Part shown: in pieces, positions 1-59,370 of the stretch
Position numbering within the stretch: the first letter of the stretch is position 1
Layout: each line of letters begins with the position of its first letter
Origin: Sipunculus nudus
Lineage: Eukaryota > Annelida > Sipuncula > Golfingiida > Sipunculidae
Assembly: GCA_026874595.1 (NCBI GenBank)
Contig: CM049319.1
Coordinates: 52,156,917 to 52,220,916, forward strand
Length of the DNA stretch: 64,000 nt
Reading direction: 5' to 3'
The notes under the pieces: generated by a model
What the model was told of the DNA's origin: nothing
What the model saw: only the letters and a program-made list of their open reading frames with translations
Database searches by the model: none
Made by a program: the position numbers and the translations under genes

Positions 1-2194
1 AAATATAAGATCAAAATATATAGCAAAAATCAAGGAAATACATGCAAGAATTATTGAGAAACAGGTGCTTCTGTATGAATTTTTATTCAATACAAGCCAC
101 CTGTACTGCACTTTTATAAATGATGGTAATATTTATTCAGAAATATTTGACCCAATCCTTTACAAGATTACATAAATATACATCCAACTGCATTCACTTT
201 AACTGTTCTTGAGATAATATGATCAAAAGGAATTAAAAGATAGTTGCCTGGTGGCCATATTGGACTTCTGACAAGTCTGAAATCAGACAACAAACATTCT
301 CTAAATCGGACCAAACATTAAAGAAAAATTACTGAAACTGCCCTGAAGAAAGAATTTCTAAGGTGGCTAACTGGCAGACATAATGGATTTCTGACAAGTA
401 TGACATTTGATATCCCACATTCTCCAATAAGAGACCAACCTTGGGGCAAATTATCCAGTAATAAATACCCAAAATAATTCAAAAGGCATGTCCAGGCCCT
501 CATATAAGATTTATAGATATGCAATTGTAAAAAGTGTAAGTCCAATATTTTTATTATCACTCTGCTTTTCAATGGGGTCAGCAGGGTAGGTAAACTGCCA
601 AACCTGAAAGAAAAGAAATGCAGAAAGCATGACTAAGAGTCTTGAAATAAAACAAAAAGCCATCCTAAATCAAGGTACACATCCACATATTGTGAGAACA
701 AACACTTGCTTTTATATGTGGTGATATATATTAAAATATTCAGATATCTAGGAAACTAAGTTTATTGCTAGGATTCCATAAAATAAACTGCAAAATGTTC
801 CCATCATCTTATAAATCAGTAGCTAAACCTTAATACTATACTCTCATAGTCTTAATGCCTGGCTGAAGCATTCTGACAACAGTGTTTTTGTTATGAGGTA
901 ACGAGGTACTTATCACTGAGCCTTATCACTTAATAGGCTGATACAAAAGGGAGTCATATGTCACCAGTGTCACTCACAATTACAGCCACACAGGGAGATG
1001 TACCAGCTGGAGTGGGATGGTTATATATACAAGAAAAATAGAGATGGTCTATAAAATAAGTAATTGTGAACATCCCTGACCTATGACCTTGGCTTTTTGC
1101 CCATATATCAACTGGATTCTTTCTAAATGATGGGTAACTACTGACCACTTAAATCTGGTGTAATTACTTGGCAACCAATAGGTGAATAACTTTGACCTGC
1201 AACCTTTAACCTGCTGACCAGCTGACCCCAAATTCAATAAGTTATTTATTCAAGCAAAAAGACCCATAAATATGAAGTTTGAGTCAAACTGAGTGATGCA
1301 TAGATGTGGCATATGTGAAAGACTGAAGGTTTGGGTTGAACAGTTACACTTGAAATATGCTCACAAGCATTTATAGAACAATTAAATATTGTGACCTTGA
1401 CCTTTGACTTTTTGACCTCAACATCAATAGGCTTCTTCCCTTATTGGTAGGTAAGTCATATATGACAGATGGAAGGTACAGATTGAAAAGTTTGCCTGAA
1501 AATGACTCCACGCAAGAAGTGGGTGCTGTGAACTTGACCTTTGACCTCAAAATCAACAGGTCTTTTCCCCTGTTGGCAGTGAAGCGATATCAGTGCTGGA
1601 AGGTTTGGAATGAAAAGTCTAGCTTGAAATGTGTCCACTACCTTTTCAAAGAAGTGGATCCTGTGACCCTGACCTTTGACCTTGTGACCTCAAAATCTAT
1701 AGGATTCTTCTCCAACTTAGTAGGTGAGCTATATGTGAAAGATCAAAGAATTGGGATGAAAGGGTTGGCTTAAAATGCATCCACAGGCTTTTCAAAGAAG
1801 AGGCTCCTGTGACCTTGACCTTTGACCTCTTGACCTAAAAAAAATTATGGTACTTCCCCTGTTGGTAGGTGAGCTGTATGTGAAAGATGGAAGGTTTGGG
1901 ATGAAAATTTTGTCTCAAAGAGTTATTTCTGGGGGGTGCAAACACACCCCATAACTTCGAGAATATAGGTCGCAGTGACCTAATTTCAGGTTTGCAAGGA
2001 GATCTTTTTATAACCTCTAAGACTGCATAGGGTTCATGGCCCTAGCCCCTACGGTTACGATTTGTGCCCTGCTAACGAGCGGCCGGCCGGCGGGCCGGCC
2101 GGCCGGCCGGACAGCCGGACGGACAGACGGAAGGACGCCGGACAAAGACCCATCGCTATAGCCCAGCATGACTGAAAGTCAGCTGAGCTAAAAA
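1..2194 (+). mobile_element. Family A Helentron/pearl-like element, copy 1 (5' end cut by window edge)
   Basis: Bases 1-2194 match 50277-52440 almost throughout in the same orientation, so this is a long dispersed repeat. It contains tandem core units of about 137-146 bp (roughly 1380-1860), a CCGG/GGAC tetranucleotide tract (2079-2135) and a 3' stem-loop at 2159-2190 (TAGCCCAG..TGACT GAA AGTCA..CTGAGCTA), then AAAA. This layout resembles the mollusc pearl elements and Helentron-associated non-autonomous elements. No transposase or Rep/helicase is encoded. The superfamily assignment is inference. Confidence 0.7.
1392..1836 (+). promoter_or_regulatory. Tandem core units with nuclear-receptor half-sites (DR1) in element copy 1
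   Basis: Perfect DR1 sequences TGACCTTTGACCT lie at 1535-1547, 1670-1682 and 1816-1828, one per repeat unit. A fourth unit at 1392-1410 has TGACCTTGACCTTTGACTT. Extra half-sites lie at 1685-1690, 1810-1815 and 1831-1836. The reverse complement AGGTCAAAGGTCA is the textbook site for RXR, HNF4 and COUP-TF type receptors. Whether any receptor binds here is unknown. Confidence 0.6.
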
Positions 2195-3079
2195 TGAAGT
2201 TTTTCATTAATATCTCAAAGGTATTAAGTCCTAGTGACCAAATTCTTGGCATGGTAGGGGATTTTGGAGACATCTAACTGTATGCCGAATTTAAGGAACT
2301 TAGAGCTGAAGCTGGGGAGCTGAGCTCTTGCAAACTGCATAACACTAGCTTGATATAAACAATATGTTACATGGTGCTTGAAATCTACAGTTTTTGATCA
2401 ACTGGTTTCAAATTTTTCGTGTTAACAGTTGAAATGCTAACAAAAACATGCTGTGAAAATTAAATCCACAGTACTTACAGGAAAAAATGTGCCATGGTCA
2501 AAGTTGGGCAAAATTTAAGGTACCAATTTTTTATTTTTATTAATATTTTAACAAATTTAAAAGATTTTCATCTAATTTTGGGTATACAATTTAATTTTGA
2601 TTAAAGTTATATTACTGGAAAAAAGGTCCATAGCTTTAACATTTTTTGTGTTAAGTGATCAAATATCTTTCCTGATTTTTTACAAAATGCATTATGTTTG
2701 GGCCCATAACTTTTTTAAATTAAATAATACAGGCATAATTTCTGGCAGGTACATAGGAACTATATAGAGGAATATTTATGGTAAATATGAGGAAAATCAG
2801 ATGAGTGGTTTTGATATTAGGCAGTCCTGAAGTGTGAAAATAGGTTTTTAATAAAAAATTGAGGTTTTTCCTTTATTTCTCAAAGGAAACGAAGTTGCAA
2901 AGACCCAGTTTTCGGCTTGGTAGGAGATCTTGGGGACATCTAACATTATGCCGAATTTTGGATTCCTAGGTCTTACGGTTTCAAAACGTGCCACATCTAC
3001 GGACGGACGGACAGACAGACGGACGGACAATGGACCACGACTATAGCTCAGATGACTTTTAGTCAGCTGAGCTAAAAAC
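2195..3079 (+). mobile_element. Family A element fragment (5'-truncated), second copy
   Basis: This stretch aligns with about 27465-28380 nearly end to end. It ends in a GGAC/GACA tract (2999-3030) and a perfect stem-loop at 3044-3074 (TAGCTCAG, TGACT, TTT loop, AGTCA, CTGAGCTA), then AAAAA. It abuts copy 1 directly, as if one element inserted into the 5' part of the other. An ORF on the minus strand here follows the repeat and is not a gene. Confidence 0.7.
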
Positions 3080-5615
3080 AACAAAAAATGAAAGTTGTTA
3101 CCTTTATTTGAACTGGAGGAAAATAATTAGAATAATTGGATGGTTTGAGATACATATGATACATTCAAACTATGCATAGTCTACAAACTATGCTAATTGT
3201 GTACTGGCTACTTTGGCTGTTGAACTAATGTGGTTTAAATGTAAAAGGATTTCAGTATCAGCTCAGCAACTACTGTAACATTAATCACATACAAAGCCAG
3301 AAGCTAAGCTGTGCAGTTGAATGTCAATGTACAAGCAAAAAACATGCTATTCAGCCATCAGTTAACATGGGAAATACACATACCGGGAATAATACAATAA
3401 TATACCTCAAATGAAAGAATTGTTGACTACTGGTATGAAGATATCATGATGATAATAAATACCAAGTTGATATTTTTCTGGTATAGGAGTTCCCCTAAGT
3501 ATAACCAGAATTCTGCAGCAATTATAATGACACATTGCAGAATTGACCTTAAAGGTCACTATTTTTTCGAACTGTTCCAAGAATTCAGTTGAAACAATTT
3601 GAGCATCAAAATTTAGGGAAAATATGAAGTACTTCTAAAATTTTAACAAATAACAAATATTTTCACAGATTTTCACATATCAAGGTAATTTAAAGTTTAA
3701 AAAAGATCAGTGAAACATTTTTTGAGTTGTCATATGTGTGTTGGTTGTTCCATGGTGTTGGCACAACCATGCACTTTTTTACCCCTGAACGAAATACTGG
3801 TCTGTCTTTATTCTTGATGAGATTGTGTATGTGTATGTGTATGGTCATTGGTATGACCAGCAAACGACCAAGGCCTGAACAGTAGTCACTGGGCCTGGTT
3901 AAATGAGAGGAAGTGTGTGCTACTGCCCTGTCTTGTAGTCTGAAATCTGCATGGAATTCTGAAGATGTAAATACTTAGTTCAGCAAGCATTAAGGAAAAT
4001 GAAGGCAGTTACGACCAAAAAACAACAACACTACTCAAAGCCTAACTCCTATGGTAAAATCTGTATTTAGTGTGTACATCACTATGTGTACACTTCTTAT
4101 GACTGGTCATGTTACATTCATTATATAACTAATTCCACCAACCCACTGTCTACAGTAACCAAGTTTGCTGGGTATTCTAAACAGGTATAATTGTTTTGAG
4201 CTATGAGAGCTGGTTATAATTAATTGAACAGTTTGCATTCATGAAAAAGCATGTGGTATGGGATGTGGACAGAAAGGTTATCCCTGGCTACATAAATATG
4301 ATTATGCAGACATGCAGGAAGATACTTCTCTTTCTTATTTTGACAAATTTTCCCTGCAAGACTGCTACTCCAGACCAGTGTTCATTATACTAGGGTTTTT
4401 GCATGCTTTACAAGGAGACTATATATACCAGTGTCAGCACAGCTCAGCTGGACAAGACAAAAGTACAACAAGGACTGAGGCTAGATGCTAATGGTGTTCC
4501 CATTAAACAATTAAATCAATGATTGGTCATTTTCTCTCAAAAAAGATTAAATCTTTTGCATTTCTGTAAAATCAATTAAAAATGATTATGTATCCACATG
4601 CAAAGAATCTAATCACCTCAGAGATATACAAATACGAAGTGACAAACATCATCAAAACTGAGCCTTTTAAAGCCATCAATCATCGGATCGCAAGTAGACC
4701 TTGGATGCTGGTGGACTGATTGTTTCATTATGAATACTGATGTACTTGTCAGACTATACACTGGGGTCAATATTTTAGGTATTATAAAATATACAATATT
4801 TATTGATAATACAGAAAGAACAAACAGTAATCGATTAAAAATAGATTTTATTTTATAATCATAGATTTTGATTTTAAAACATATTCCTACAACTACTCAC
4901 ATTTTACCATTGGGAAAGCTATTGGAAGTGACAAAGTCAACCTTAGCAAGACACTCAATTAACATGCATTTTCAGGGGTGTTTGGATTCCTTTGCATTTT
5001 CAAGCAACTGAGGTTGAGCCCTGGCCTCTTGCCGTTAATGGCTTTATAATTGTGACAAAGCTCAAACAAACAACTCCTGCATTAAATAAAAGAAAAGAGT
5101 CAGTCTTTTTTTTGGCTGTAACAATGATCAACCCTTGCTCAAGTTAAACGATTCTCTTCTTCATGTGAGCTAATTATATAGCAGGGCAAGATTATTTTCC
5201 ATTATCTAATACATTTTTATAGATTTTCCATATCTAATACTTTCTCACAATAATTCAAACCTTGAGTGACAGAGTCAAGGCTTTCTTCTTTTTTGATTTT
5301 CTTTCTTTAATTAGAGAGAAGAACAGAAAAAAAAGGCCCATAATAAATTATTCAAACATTTCACTGGATGAAAACTTAAGAAAATTAAAATTTTTATTTT
5401 AGAATATTCATTCTGAGCGCAAGTAAAGGGAATAACTGCAAAAGTGAATATATTTATATTTGACACACATCTGCACTACTTATAGTGATTTTCCATATTT
5501 TTCTTATTAAATATTCTTACTGCATTTCCTGGTACAAACTTTGTAGAAGTTTGTGAATGTCTAGTAACATAATATGAATCACTGAGAAATTGTTCCAAAT
5601 GTAAACTTATTAAAA
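3080..5615. other. Intron 6 sequence without a recognised gene
   Basis: AT-rich sequence with no coding signal I can support. About 3858-3968 resembles 22486-22620 (shared words around AGTAGTCACTGGGCCTGG and TGGAATTCT), suggesting a dispersed old repeat. Short ORFs such as 4258-4491 show no recognisable domain. Confidence 0.4.
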
Positions 5616-6531
5616 TAGAATACGGGTAGTCGACAAGCAACTACGTGTATCCGCCTAAATCAGAGTGGAACGGGTGAAGTAAGGCATGGATTGAGTGGCA
5701 AGGGGAAATAGAGTGAAGTGTTGCATATTAGCATGGATGTCTGCAGCCAAATTGTGTATGTAGGTTGCCCCCCCTTCCACAAAATCCAGAAAGCCGTCCA
5801 AGTTGTATACATATGCAAAATTTAAGGCAGATAAGTCAAACCACTACATGTATATGAGTGATTTTAGCCTGTGGCAGACAAACAGATGGACGCTGAGCAA
5901 AAATGGTTGCAGGTGACGCCACCAGTTTTGCGTATGATAAGGAGCTATGTGAGAACTATACACATGCAAAACTTTGGCCCAATCGATCAAACGGTTCCCA
6001 AGATATGAGCTTGGATGTCTGCTGCATAAACTAGAATGCAGGAGGCGCCACCTGTCATAAAATCAAGAGAGCTGTTGGGGATGTATAAACCTGCAAAATT
6101 TTAGGCAGATATGTCAAACCACTGCCGAGATATGAGTGATTTTATCCCATGGCAGACAAACAGACAGGAGCTGTGCAAAAATGGCTGCAGGTGGCGCCAC
6201 CATTTTTTGTGTATGTTATAAAGCTTTCCAAGGGCTACATTTGTGCAAAAAAATTTTCCTGATCGGTCAAACGGTTCCCGAGATATGTGGGTTTATGTGT
6301 GGAAACAGATGCACAAACGGATGCAGAGCGCAGAGGAAAGGTCAGAGGTCAAAACAAAATCGGGGCGCAGCAGTTCACATGTGACCCGAACATAATCAAG
6401 GGTTTCGTAAAATTCCACCCAGCGGTTACGGAGTAGTTCTCCGGACACCTACGCGGTGGCGGCGGCGGCAGCAGCGGCGGCAGGCTGAAAACATAGTATC
6501 CGCAAAACTCTGGATACAATGGCGGATACAA
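5616..6531 (+). mobile_element. Family B hairpin-ended repeat element, copy 1
   Basis: The start TAGAATACGG..GTATCCGCC is shared with 39548 and 44338. The interior consists of tandem units of about 280 bp carrying GGTGGCGCCACC-like palindromes and GATATGAGTGATTTTATCC. The 3' end has inverted arms GTATCCGC (6496-6503) and GCGGATAC (6522-6529) forming a stem-loop. GTATCCGCC near the start is the inverted complement of the 3' arm. No protein is encoded. Confidence 0.7.
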
Positions 6532-6698
6532 TTAATTAAAGGGACTTATAGTTTGGGAGAGGGAAAATCTCTACTTGATTAATTATTGGTAAAAATAAAC
6601 CTGGTATGAGCGTTCTATTGTGTTTGGCAGCACTTTTTACCATGAGGACATACATGTGATCATACTGCCATCTTTGGGCCAATTATAATCCAAACACA

Positions 6699-6908
6699 TT
6701 CACAAGGGCAGCAAGTCAGTTCACAAGGGCAGCAAGTCAGTTCACAAGGGCAGCAAGTCAGTTCACAAGGGCAGCAAGTCAGTTCACAAGGGCAGCAAGT
6801 CAGTTCACAAGGGCAGCAAGTCAGTTCACAAGGGCAGCAAGTCAGTTCACAAGGGCAGCAAGTCAGTTCACAAGGGCAGCAAGTCAGTTCACAAGGGCAG
6901 CAAGTCAG
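6699..6908 (+). repeat. 21-bp minisatellite, 10 identical units
   Basis: Ten head-to-tail copies of TTCACAAGGGCAGCAAGTCA plus G, essentially without variation. Read on the minus strand the array encodes CCPCELT repeats, which creates an 89-residue ORF. This is a by-product of a period divisible by three. The homogeneity implies recent expansion and likely length polymorphism. Confidence 0.95.
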
Positions 6909-8439
6909 ATTAACCAGAGTTATATGCAAAGGGCATTTTGCAATAAGAGAACAGCGCCATTTTTCAAAAAGCGTGAAGGGACAACCCTTTTGTTTGGAAA
7001 AAAAAACTTTTGGAAAAACAGTCAGGGATCTAGCAGCAAGTTTGTATGACAGTTAATGGATAAATTAATGCCATTTATCCTGGGGAACACAGTGTTTCTT
7101 TAAGACCTTTGTAATTGACGACCAGGACTTATAAAAAATATTGGATTTATTGCAGAGCTTCATTGGCAAAGATTAGTCTAACCTGTGTTTAGGATACAGG
7201 TGCAGGTCACGTATAACGAGGCAAGGGAATAACAAGTTTTTGAATGATCGTAGAGCCTTCCTATTAAAATGGATAATTTATCACTTTTCTTTGAGTAAGG
7301 GTATCTGGAAACTTCATTTGGTATTCTACAAGTTTCTCTCTGCTATTCTTTATTTTGGTAAAAGAGGATGTGCGAATATTGAATCCTTTGCGTTGATGGC
7401 AGGCTTGTCACCACGGATGAGCTGCTCAAAGACTGTCAGCTTGTCATCAAACCATATTGCTGTCTGTGCAATCTTCTTAGATTCTATATCTCAGCCAAAT
7501 GACTGCTTGGTGATCTTGTTTGAGCAGTGTTCTTCTTGACAGTTAAATTGAAATAATGAATATGCTGACTCAGGACAGTTTTGGAGAAGAAGATTTTTAA
7601 AGTTTTTTTTTAGCTTTTTTCCCTGTAAAATCAAAGTAAATGCAGATACCTAAAAATAAGTGCAATCCATGAGAGGTTTTCAGATGACTCAGACTGTAAA
7701 CTGCATAAAATTTAGTGATGCTAGCTAGCTCCTGCTGTTTTTGAAATAGTATGGGTAAACATATGGATGATTGCTAACAGACGGTACCTGACCATCACAT
7801 AAGCTCCAAAATCACTAAAAATACCAGTTTGGGAACATACCTTTTGAATAGACTCATGTAAATTGCTGTTTATGTTTTAAATAACAAATATATTATACAC
7901 ATATTCCTCAAACATGTACTACAAATTTACAACAAACAGATATAATTCAATAAACTCAAGAGCACATCTAGATAAGTGCAAATCATCAGTACTTTATCAC
8001 AAAGCCGTTGACAATAATAACATATACATGCTAAAAGCAATATAAAACCAGATAAACAAATAGCAAAATAAATATAATAAGCAGCACATGAAAATATGTC
8101 AATGATATCACTTTATTTGGTAAAATAAAACTGTTTTTTTTAATTAGCTTGAAACTGGCTTGGGGGTAGGATTTAATGTCTCATATCTGAGACCAAACTA
8201 TTAAATCTTGTGATCTAAGAATAGGACATGAAAACTTGCATGCATAATTCATTAAAGGTTGAATAACAAGTGACTTCTCAAGTAAAGTGCACTTAAATAC
8301 CTTTTCTGACAACACAAAAACTGTGCACAGTCATGTATAAAACCCAACAATGATGGCATCACCATGTTAAAGACAACAACATGTGGATAAAAATAATGTG
8401 TAAACAGACAATGTTACGACATGCACAGTGATGTCTTAC
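6909..8439. other. Intron 6 sequence, nothing recognised
   Basis: No exon with the expected next BRSK residues (GEKYDGRKADVWSCG) and no repeat family recognised elsewhere in the window. The small ORF at 7240-7539 shows no domain. Confidence 0.4.
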
Positions 8440-55406
<46,967 letters not shown>

Positions 55407-55640
55407 ATTTCCGCATATATGCAGGTATAAACTACTATCTGGCCATGTAGAAAGCCGTGTGAAAATCCACCGTTTATTACAGCTATCAGATCAGTTTTTG
55501 TGAATCTCCTCGCCCGCTCACCGCATCGATCCGTCCGCGGCCATCAGATGTTTACATCCGGGTCTCCCTGGCTCGCAGGCGCCACCTCGCGGTTCCTAGA
55601 ATTCCTGGATTAAAGTTTTTTTCTCCTCCCGCGCTCCCAC
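55407..55640 (-). promoter_or_regulatory. Candidate BRSK 5' UTR and CpG-rich, TATA-less promoter
   Basis: Immediately upstream of the start codon the sequence becomes CpG-dense (about 55505-55640), unlike the AT-rich surroundings, and no TATA box is apparent on the minus strand. The 55407-55490 stretch is open in the kinase frame back to TGA 55493-55491. On the minus strand a CCGCGAGGTGGCGCC string (about 55579-55593) resembles the CTCF core motif. The transcription start cannot be placed from sequence alone, and a further upstream non-coding exon is possible. Confidence 0.5.
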
Positions 55641-56431
55641 GATATTGTTGTTAATAATTAGTTTTGAAGAATATCTCGAAATATTTCTAGCATTTTCGCG
55701 GCACAATAACTTATTTGTTTCCATCATAGTCAGTTGTTCCACAACTACAACCTTTTTTGCTTAAACCGCAACTGTTTTGATTAAAAAATTGCCTATTGTT
55801 ATTTTCAATTAAAATAATTAAAATTCTCACTCTGTAATTAAGCTTCTTTTTGCTTCTATAAAATGGGATATAATACATGTTTACGACATTTAAACGATGG
55901 AATTTAGCTGAATGGTTAACAAATATTACTTTAAACGTAAACATCCTCTAAATATAACTTTACAATTGACATTTTAACTTCAAAGTCAGTTAACTGATTC
56001 CAGCCAATTGCATTTGTTTTAATTTAATTTATGGATATTTATTCATTCAATAACAATATAACAATGAAAAATATTAATAATCTAACATCATAATCATTAT
56101 CATCATTAGCAGCATCGTAGTCATAATTTTAATCATAACAAAAAAATACTTTACCCATGATTATCACGATCGTCTATTTAATAATTCATGGCAGTTTGAG
56201 TAAAGAATAACAAATATTGGAGGTACACTATATTCACAATGGCACAGATGTTTTTGTCACAGTTCATCGTTCCTTCTATTTCGTTTCCTATCTTTAATGA
56301 AACACATTTTAAAGGTGAAAATTCAGAAAAACCATTACCTGTGTACATTTAAAATCTAAATACCTCATAAACCCATAACTTTGAGAGTTAACACCAGCGT
56401 TTAGGGGATTTTACACGTGTGTGTGTGTGTG

Positions 56432-57410
56432 TGTCACAGTGTACATGGAAATCTAGTTCGGAAGTCAACAAGTTGAGATGGAAATTCCCATGTATACAAT
56501 CGTTGACATCCAGTTCACATGAGAATTCTCATCTATATGGTTGACATTGGAATAGTCACTGTTATTCATATCTCAACCAGTACAGTTTGGAATATTCCAA
56601 TGTACACAGGTTTACATTGGAATATATTGACGTCAACTAGCTGACTTTGGAATATCATAAAATACGCCATTTTACTGTAGAATATCTAGAGGATGCAACT
56701 GTTTCATTGTTTTACATATCTTAACAAAAGTGGTTGATTTATTTTCACTGATAATGGGCATTCATACATACATGTTTTTCCAAGTTCACAAATCCGAATG
56801 TTCCCGTTTTTACACTTTATTTCTTAATTATCAAGGTTTATTTGTGTCATCATTACAAGGTAGATTTACTTTCTCCACTTTCTGTTAAGTATACATGTGT
56901 GAGTTAAGTGTCAGTTTCATGATAAAGGGTCAAACTCGGGACGCAGACTATATATATAGCTAAGTTTTTATACCTGAATGAGAGAATGGATTAGATTTAG
57001 GAATGTATTTCCAATATTTTATAAAACAAAAGGTATGCAACTATCCTCCTATCAGTGAAACAAACGTCCTCTTTTCAGTAAAACACGTTTGATTCACATT
57101 TGTCATCATGTGTAAAGCAAATTAAATTAATCTTTAAGATATTCTAAAGTAAAATGGTATATTTTAGGATATTCCAAAGTCAACTAGTTGATTTCAGGAT
57201 ATCCAAATGTCAACCTATGTAATCTGGAATAACCCCAATAATACCGTGTGGCATTACAGTGTTAACAGCGTTGAGACTGGAATTCCCAAGTGAACTGGAT
57301 ATTTACCATGAAGTTTGTATGGGAGTTCCCTTCTGTACTGGTTGACCTGGGAATTCCGATCTCAAATTGTTGAGTTCCGAACTTAACTGACTTTCAATTT
57401 ACACGGTGAC
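56432..57410. mobile_element. Foldback-type element with about 260-bp inverted arms
   Basis: The left arm (56432 to about 56688) and right arm (about 57138 to 57410) are inverted complements. Outer TGTCACAGTGTA pairs with ACACGGTGACA; inner GACTTTGGAATAT..CATTTTACTGTAGAATATCT pairs with AGATATTCTAAAGTAAAATG. The arms contain repeated GGAATTCCCA, GGAATATTCC and GTCAAC(T/C)AG words. The roughly 450-bp centre is unrelated and non-coding. A (GT)n run abuts the left end. Confidence 0.75.
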
Positions 57411-59285
57411 ATAAATTGATGGCATATTAAAATAAAATAGACATATAAATATATATAAATATATATAAATATATATAACTCTGGAGAAAAACAACACTGT
57501 AAATTCACTACAGTCTGTTTCACGGGATGCGACCTGATCATCAGGTGAATATATATATACACACATTTAATCGCAGAATTATACTGTGGGGCACATAAAA
57601 TGAAGATAAGAGCAAATTAGCCCGAGAGACCTATAGCTGTGGAATATCTTTGGCATGCATGCCTGCATACTGTCGAAGGATATCGACACGGCCAGTGGTA
57701 TTATACCATGAATATAAAACCAACTGTCTTGAACGTAGTCTTCATAGACTGTCATTATATATATTTACTTCGCAAACCAAGTAAAGGTGCGTTATCTGTT
57801 GAGCTAACTTTTTTTATTCCCTATGTTATTTACTTAAACATGTACATGTTGGATCAGCTAGTCTTATAGGTCTTTGAAACGCTATCATCTATTGATAATA
57901 TTGTATATGTGCCACCTTATATTTGACCAGACAAGTTGTGAGCAAATAAATTATCTTATCCTAAACCAAGGTATATATACATGTTTAACTACAAGCATCG
58001 GTAAAACAAATGTCGACAGTTAGTAACATACCATTGCGCTATTATTATCATAGCTTGTTTGGGATGAGTTAAGGTATTCAGGACACAGCAATTTCGATAC
58101 AGCAAATTTTGAACTCAAGTACACAATAGATATAACTCACTCCGACTCGGGTATATATGCATCTAAAACCGGGTATCACCAAGTGTTGATAATTTTTTTC
58201 GTCGCTTTTTTTTTACAAATTTTATCAAAGTAAATACACTTTATTCTTATTTATTAGATCCGGTAAAGCTAAAACAGACCAAGAGTTGAGACCCCCAAAA
58301 CCATTGTAGAATATTAACATTGCGAGAACTTCCCCCGTTAAAACATGTCACAGTTGGTATTCTAATTGGATGGATATATCTCTTTATGTTGACCACCGTC
58401 ATTTCCTGCACCACGCACAACATAGTTGCCAATCATTAAACCATTTTGTGATTAACCAATGAACCGAATGAAGATGTCAATTAAAAGGACACTATAATAC
58501 ATGCATATTTTAAGTAATATGATACTTGTTCAAGCGTTAAGAAAATATTTGTTTCCTTACACTTACAACTAATTTAGGTGTCGTTTTCTACATGGCTGTT
58601 CCTGCCTCTCTGACATTAAGGTAGACCCTCAAATGCTTCCGCAGTATATTTTTGTAAAGGTATATTCAGATGAACAACATATATCTCTGCTGCTAACAAG
58701 TAATTATTAATAATTATTTAACGGGGGAGGATCCGGGGGGGGGAGAGAAAGAGAGAGAGAGAGAGAGGGGGGGGGCAGGGCTTTAAAACTCACACCTTCT
58801 GCGAGAAATAATCGTTTTTTTATAATCTTCCTTTTTTCGATTTTTTTTTAAAGCTAACCTAAACCTCTTTTCCCAAGCTTATGGCTTAAAGCAACAAACT
58901 TTTCATTCTCGCATCTGTTAGCCCACGTTCATCACATCAGTTAGACCTCCACCAGTCTTCAGTCTTTTACAGGTTATAATTTAATTCATATTTATTATAT
59001 TTGTTAACAGGTTTATTTTGAAATATGAAATGTCCAGGTTGACGGCACTATCGGGATATTTTACGGCCGTCCGCTAGAACTGCCTGCGAGTTCTAACATT
59101 CTTGCGCCCATTACGAGTTTTGTAATGCGTCGTGCAGCTACCATAATAGGGTAATTTTCGCTAATGCGGATGTCCTTACATAGGGGCCTCGCTGCAATTG
59201 AATGGACCAAATATAAATACATTGTGTCCTTAATTTAATGTCTCTGTACAAATAACCATGTTAAAACACCTTTTCTCTTAAAAAT
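57411..59285. other. Upstream region, no gene recognised
   Basis: It contains an AT microsatellite-like stretch (57446-57478), a G/GA purine tract at 58726-58777 and a CpG-richer patch at 59040-59190. Short ORFs show no domain. Confidence 0.4.

Positions 59286-59288
<3 letters not shown>

Positions 59289-59367
<79 letters not shown>
59289..59367 (+). repeat. (TA)n microsatellite at a transposon boundary
   Basis: About 37 TA repeats with one ATGTA interruption, ending exactly where the Tigger-like element begins. This suggests TA-targeted insertion into the microsatellite. Confidence 0.95.

Positions 59368-59370
<3 letters not shown>

Noticed and set aside
6660-6929. Cys-rich CCPCELT repeat protein on the minus strand
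   Set aside because: It is the translation of a 21-bp minisatellite whose period is divisible by three; no flanking coding signal.
1-8439. Next BRSK exon (GEKYDGRKADVWSCG)
   Set aside because: I looked on the minus strand for WSCG- and DDD-encoding stretches with flanking splice signals and found none; the exon is presumably left of the window.
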